Shown here: piece by piece, positions 61,437-64,000 of the stretch | Numbering within the stretch: position 1 is the stretch's first letter | Layout of the letters: every line of letters starts with the position of its first letter | Assembly: GCF_026340255.1 (NCBI RefSeq) | Contig: NZ_JAPEPJ010000001.1 | Location: 62,001 to 126,000 of the forward strand | Direction of reading: 5' to 3' | Origin: Streptomyces sp. NBC_01408 | GTDB taxonomy: Bacteria; Actinomycetota; Actinomycetes; Streptomycetales; Streptomycetaceae | Length of the DNA stretch: 64,000 nt | The notes under the pieces: generated by a model | Databases searched by the model: none | Told to the model about the DNA's origin: nothing | Seen by the model: only the letters and a program-made list of their open reading frames with translations | Position numbers and translations under genes: made by a program

Positions 61437-63431
61437 ATGATCGGTCGCATTCCCGTGCTGGACGTCCGCCCCGCCGTCGACTGCGGCGCCAGACCCGCCA
61501 AGGCGGTCGTGGACGAGGTCTTCGAGATCTCCGCCACCGTGTTCCGTGAGGGACACGACGCCGTGGCGGCCCATGTCGTGCTCCGAGATCCGAGCGGGCG
61601 GCTGCGGCCCCCCGTGCCCATGCACGAGCTTGCCCCCGGCACCGACCGCTGGGGGGCCCGGGTGTCCGCCGAGGCCGAGGGGAGGTGGACGTACGCCGTC
61701 GAGGCGTGGAGCGACCCGGTGGCCACCTGGCGGTCCCATGCGGCGATCAAGATCCCCGCCGGGATCGACACCGGGCTCGTCCTGCTGGAGGGCGCCGAGC
61801 TCTACGCGCGGGCCGGGGCCCGGATCCCCAAGCGCGACGGCCGTGAGGCGGTGCTGTCCGCCGCCGAGGCCATGCGGGACGAGGACGTGGAGGTCGCCGT
61901 GCGGTACGCGGCCGCCCTCGCCCCCGAGGTGGACGCGGCGCTCGCGCGGCGCCCGTACCGGGAGCTGGTCACCGCCGCCAAGGCGCTGCCGCTGCTGGTC
62001 GAGCGCAAGCGGGCCCTCTTCGGCTCCTGGTACGAGCTGTTCCCGCGGTCCGAGGGGGCCTTGGTCGACGCCGGGGAGGTACCGATCAGCGGGACCTTCC
62101 GGACGGCCGCCGACCGGCTGCCCGCGGTCGCCGCGATGGGCTTCGACGTGGTGTACCTGCCGCCGATCCACCCCATCGGCAGCACCTACCGCAAGGGACC
62201 GAACAACACGATGTCGGCGGGGAGTTGGGACCCGGGCGTGCCGTGGGCCATCGGCTCCACGGAGGGCGGGCACGACGCCGTCCACCCGGACCTCGGCACG
62301 ATCGAGGACTTCGACGCCTTCGTCGCGCGCGCCCGCGAGCTGCACCTGGAGATCGCGCTCGACTTCGCCCTCCAGTGCTCGCCCGACCACCCCTGGGTGG
62401 AGAAGCACCCGGAGTGGTTCCGCCACCGCGCCGACGGGACGATCGCGTACGCCGAGAACCCCCCGAAGAAGTACCAGGACATCTACCCCGTCCACTTCGA
62501 CACCGACATGGCCGGCATCGTCGAGGAGACGCTCCGGATCCTGCGGTACTGGATGGCGCACGGCGTCCGCATCTTCCGGGTCGACAATCCGCACACCAAG
62601 CCGGTGGTCTTCTGGCAGAAGGTGATCGCGGACATCAACAAGTCCGACCCCGACGTGATCTTCCTGGCCGAGGCCTTCACCCGCCCGGCGATGATGCGCA
62701 CCCTCGCGGCCGTCGGCTTCCAGCAGTCGTACACGTACTTCACCTGGCGCAACACCAAGGCCGAGCTCACCGAGTACCTGACCGAGCTGTCCGGCGACCG
62801 CTCGGCCTCCGTGATGCGGCCGAACTTCTTCGTGAACACCCCGGACATCCTCCACGAATACCTCCAGCACGGCGGGCGCCCCGCCTTCGAGGTGCGGGCC
62901 GTGCTCGCCGCCACGCTGTCCCCCTCCTGGGGGGTCTACGCCGGGTACGAGCTCTGCGAGAACACCCCGGTGCGGGAGGGCAGCGAGGAGTACCTGAACT
63001 CGGAGAAGTACGAGCTCCGGCCGCGGGACTGGTCCGCGGCCGACCGCGAGGGCCGCACGATCGCCCCGCTGATCACCTCCCTGAACCGGCTGCGCCGCCG
63101 CAACCCCGCCCTCCAGCAGCTGCGCGACATCCATTTCCACCCGACCGACAACGAACAGGTGATCGCCTATTCGAAGCACGCCGGGGCCAATTCCGTACTG
63201 GTGGTCGTCAACCTCGATCCGCACCACACCCAGGAGGCGACGGTCTCGTTGGACATGCCGGTACTCGGCCTCGACTGGCACGGGTCCCTCGCGGTGCGCG
63301 ACGAGCTCACCGGCGATACCTATCACTGGGGCAGGGCGAACTACGTGCGCCTAGAGCCGGGCCGCACGCCCGCGCACGTACTTTCCGCTCTGCGACCGTC
63401 CCCGCCCACCGGAGGGTCACCCACCACATGA
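61437..63431 (+). CDS. glgE: Alpha-1,4-glucan:maltose-1-phosphate maltosyltransferase
   Basis: 664 aa from ATG 61437, with AGGTGA upstream; an in-frame 78-codon extension looks non-coding. GH13_3 enzyme that adds maltosyl units from maltose 1-phosphate to glucans. The residues of the S. coelicolor enzyme are found with a constant offset of 11: nucleophile Asp383 in [10 protein letters not shown] and acid/base Glu412 in FLAEAFTRP. Further marks: [41 protein letters not shown]. The N-terminal domain S and inserts look complete. The treS gene starts on its stop codon (ATGA). Confidence 0.97.
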   Translation: MIGRIPVLDVRPAVDCGARPAKAVVDEVFEISATVFREGHDAVAAHVVLRDPSGRLRPPVPMHELAPGTDRWGARVSAEAEGRWTYAVEAWSDPVATWRSHAAIKIPAGIDTGLVLLEGAELYARAGARIPKRDGREAVLSAAEAMRDEDVEVAVRYAAALAPEVDAALARRPYRELVTAAKALPLLVERKRALFGSWYELFPRSEGALVDAGEVPISGTFRTAADRLPAVAAMGFDVVYLPPIHPIGSTYRKGPNNTMSAGSWDPGVPWAIGSTEGGHDAVHPDLGTIEDFDAFVARARELHLEIALDFALQCSPDHPWVEKHPEWFRHRADGTIAYAENPPKKYQDIYPVHFDTDMAGIVEETLRILRYWMAHGVRIFRVDNPHTKPVVFWQKVIADINKSDPDVIFLAEAFTRPAMMRTLAAVGFQQSYTYFTWRNTKAELTEYLTELSGDRSASVMRPNFFVNTPDILHEYLQHGGRPAFEVRAVLAATLSPSWGVYAGYELCENTPVREGSEEYLNSEKYELRPRDWSAADREGRTIAPLITSLNRLRRRNPALQQLRDIHFHPTDNEQVIAYSKHAGANSVLVVVNLDPHHTQEATVSLDMPVLGLDWHGSLAVRDELTGDTYHWGRANYVRLEPGRTPAHVLSALRPSPPTGGSPTT

Positions 63432-64000
63432 TGATCAACGATCCCGTCCCCGACACCTTCGAGGACACCCCCGCCAAGGACCGCGACCCCGACTGGTTCA
63501 AACGGGCCGTCTTCTACGAGGTCCTCGTCCGCTCCTTCCACGACAGCAACGGAGACGGCGTCGGGGACCTCAAGGGGCTCACCGCGAAACTGGACTACCT
63601 CCAGTGGCTCGGCGTCGACTGTCTCTGGCTGCCGCCGTTCTTCGCCTCGCCCCTGCGCGACGGGGGCTACGACGTCTCCGACTACACCTCCGTACTCCCC
63701 GAGTTCGGCGACCTCGCCGACTTCGTGGAGTTCGTGGACGCCGCGCACCACCGCGGCATGCGGGTGATCATCGACTTCGTCATGAACCACACGAGCGACC
63801 AGCACGAGTGGTTCCAGCAGTCGCGCAAGGACCCCGAGGGACCGTACGGCGACTACTACATGTGGGCCGACAACGACAAGCAGTACCAGGACGCCCGCAT
63901 CATCTTCGTCGACACCGAGACCTCGAACTGGACGTACGACCCGCTACGGAAGCAGTACTACTGGCACCGCTTCTTCTCGCACCAGCCGGACCTGAACTTC
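63428..64000 (+). CDS. treS: Trehalose synthase (maltose alpha-D-glucosyltransferase), N-terminal part
   Basis: 191 codons are present from ATG 63428, overlapping the glgE stop by ATGA; the gene runs off the window. GH13_16: [58 protein letters not shown] and the first conserved barrel region [13 protein letters not shown]. TreS interconverts trehalose and maltose. In the GlgE pathway maltose is phosphorylated by Pep2/Mak and used by GlgE; pep2 and glgB usually follow, beyond this window. Confidence 0.95.
   Translation, partial: MMINDPVPDTFEDTPAKDRDPDWFKRAVFYEVLVRSFHDSNGDGVGDLKGLTAKLDYLQWLGVDCLWLPPFFASPLRDGGYDVSDYTSVLPEFGDLADFVEFVDAAHHRGMRVIIDFVMNHTSDQHEWFQQSRKDPEGPYGDYYMWADNDKQYQDARIIFVDTETSNWTYDPLRKQYYWHRFFSHQPDLNF

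Overview
The window is GC-rich actinobacterial DNA and reads as the chromosome of a Streptomyces. Third codon positions are strongly G/C, GTG starts are common, adjacent genes often overlap by GTGA or ATGA, and lipoproteins are plentiful. The core gene order (opp operon, gcvT-gcvH-glyA-sdaA, glgX, glgP, glgE-treS) matches my memory of the S. coelicolor SCO5440s-SCO5480s region; no database was searched.

Layout. 1-3.4 kb: amidase tail, cysteine desulfurase, a hot-dog thioesterase, a TRIC/UPF0126 channel. 3.4-9.6 kb: a minus-strand oligopeptide ABC operon in the order oppC-oppA-oppB-oppD-oppF. 10-12.5 kb: two SseB-family paralogues and a small P-loop protein. 12.6-17.5 kb: a glycine riboswitch (probably tandem) followed by gcvT, gcvH, glyA and sdaA, a route from glycine to serine to pyruvate. 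17.6-19.9 kb: a lipoprotein, an AMIN-like secreted protein and a flavodoxin-like reductase. 20-23 kb: a cobalamin riboswitch controlling the CbiMNQO cobalt ECF transporter. 23-26 kb: a PadR regulator, an EF-hand protein, and a cyclodipeptide synthase overlapping a cytochrome P450. 26-30 kb: a beta-propeller lipoprotein coupled to an unusual NodB-like deacetylase, an HATPase-type regulator, an enoyl-CoA hydratase. 30-35 kb: two L,D-transpeptidase paralogues and glgX.

35-53 kb is a cell-surface polysaccharide locus: CDP-alcohol phosphotransferase, cytidylyltransferase, two GT4 enzymes, Wzz-like, Wzx-like and Wzy-like proteins, an acetyltransferase, GDP-mannose dehydratase, GDP-fucose synthase, a polyprenyl-phosphate sugar transferase, and a large secreted propeller/LamG protein. 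53-58 kb: a secreted M4 protease, a Gly/Asp repeat protein, a drug exporter and a relic of an AsnC-type regulator. 58-64 kb: alpha-glucan metabolism (glgP, glgE and the start of treS).

The two most notable items are the cyclodipeptide synthase/P450 pair, which resembles the Mycobacterium tuberculosis Rv2275-CYP121 mycocyclosin pair but has changed active-site positions, and a dispersed intergenic repeat present in five copies. There are no tRNA or rRNA genes, insertion sequences or CRISPR arrays that I can see.
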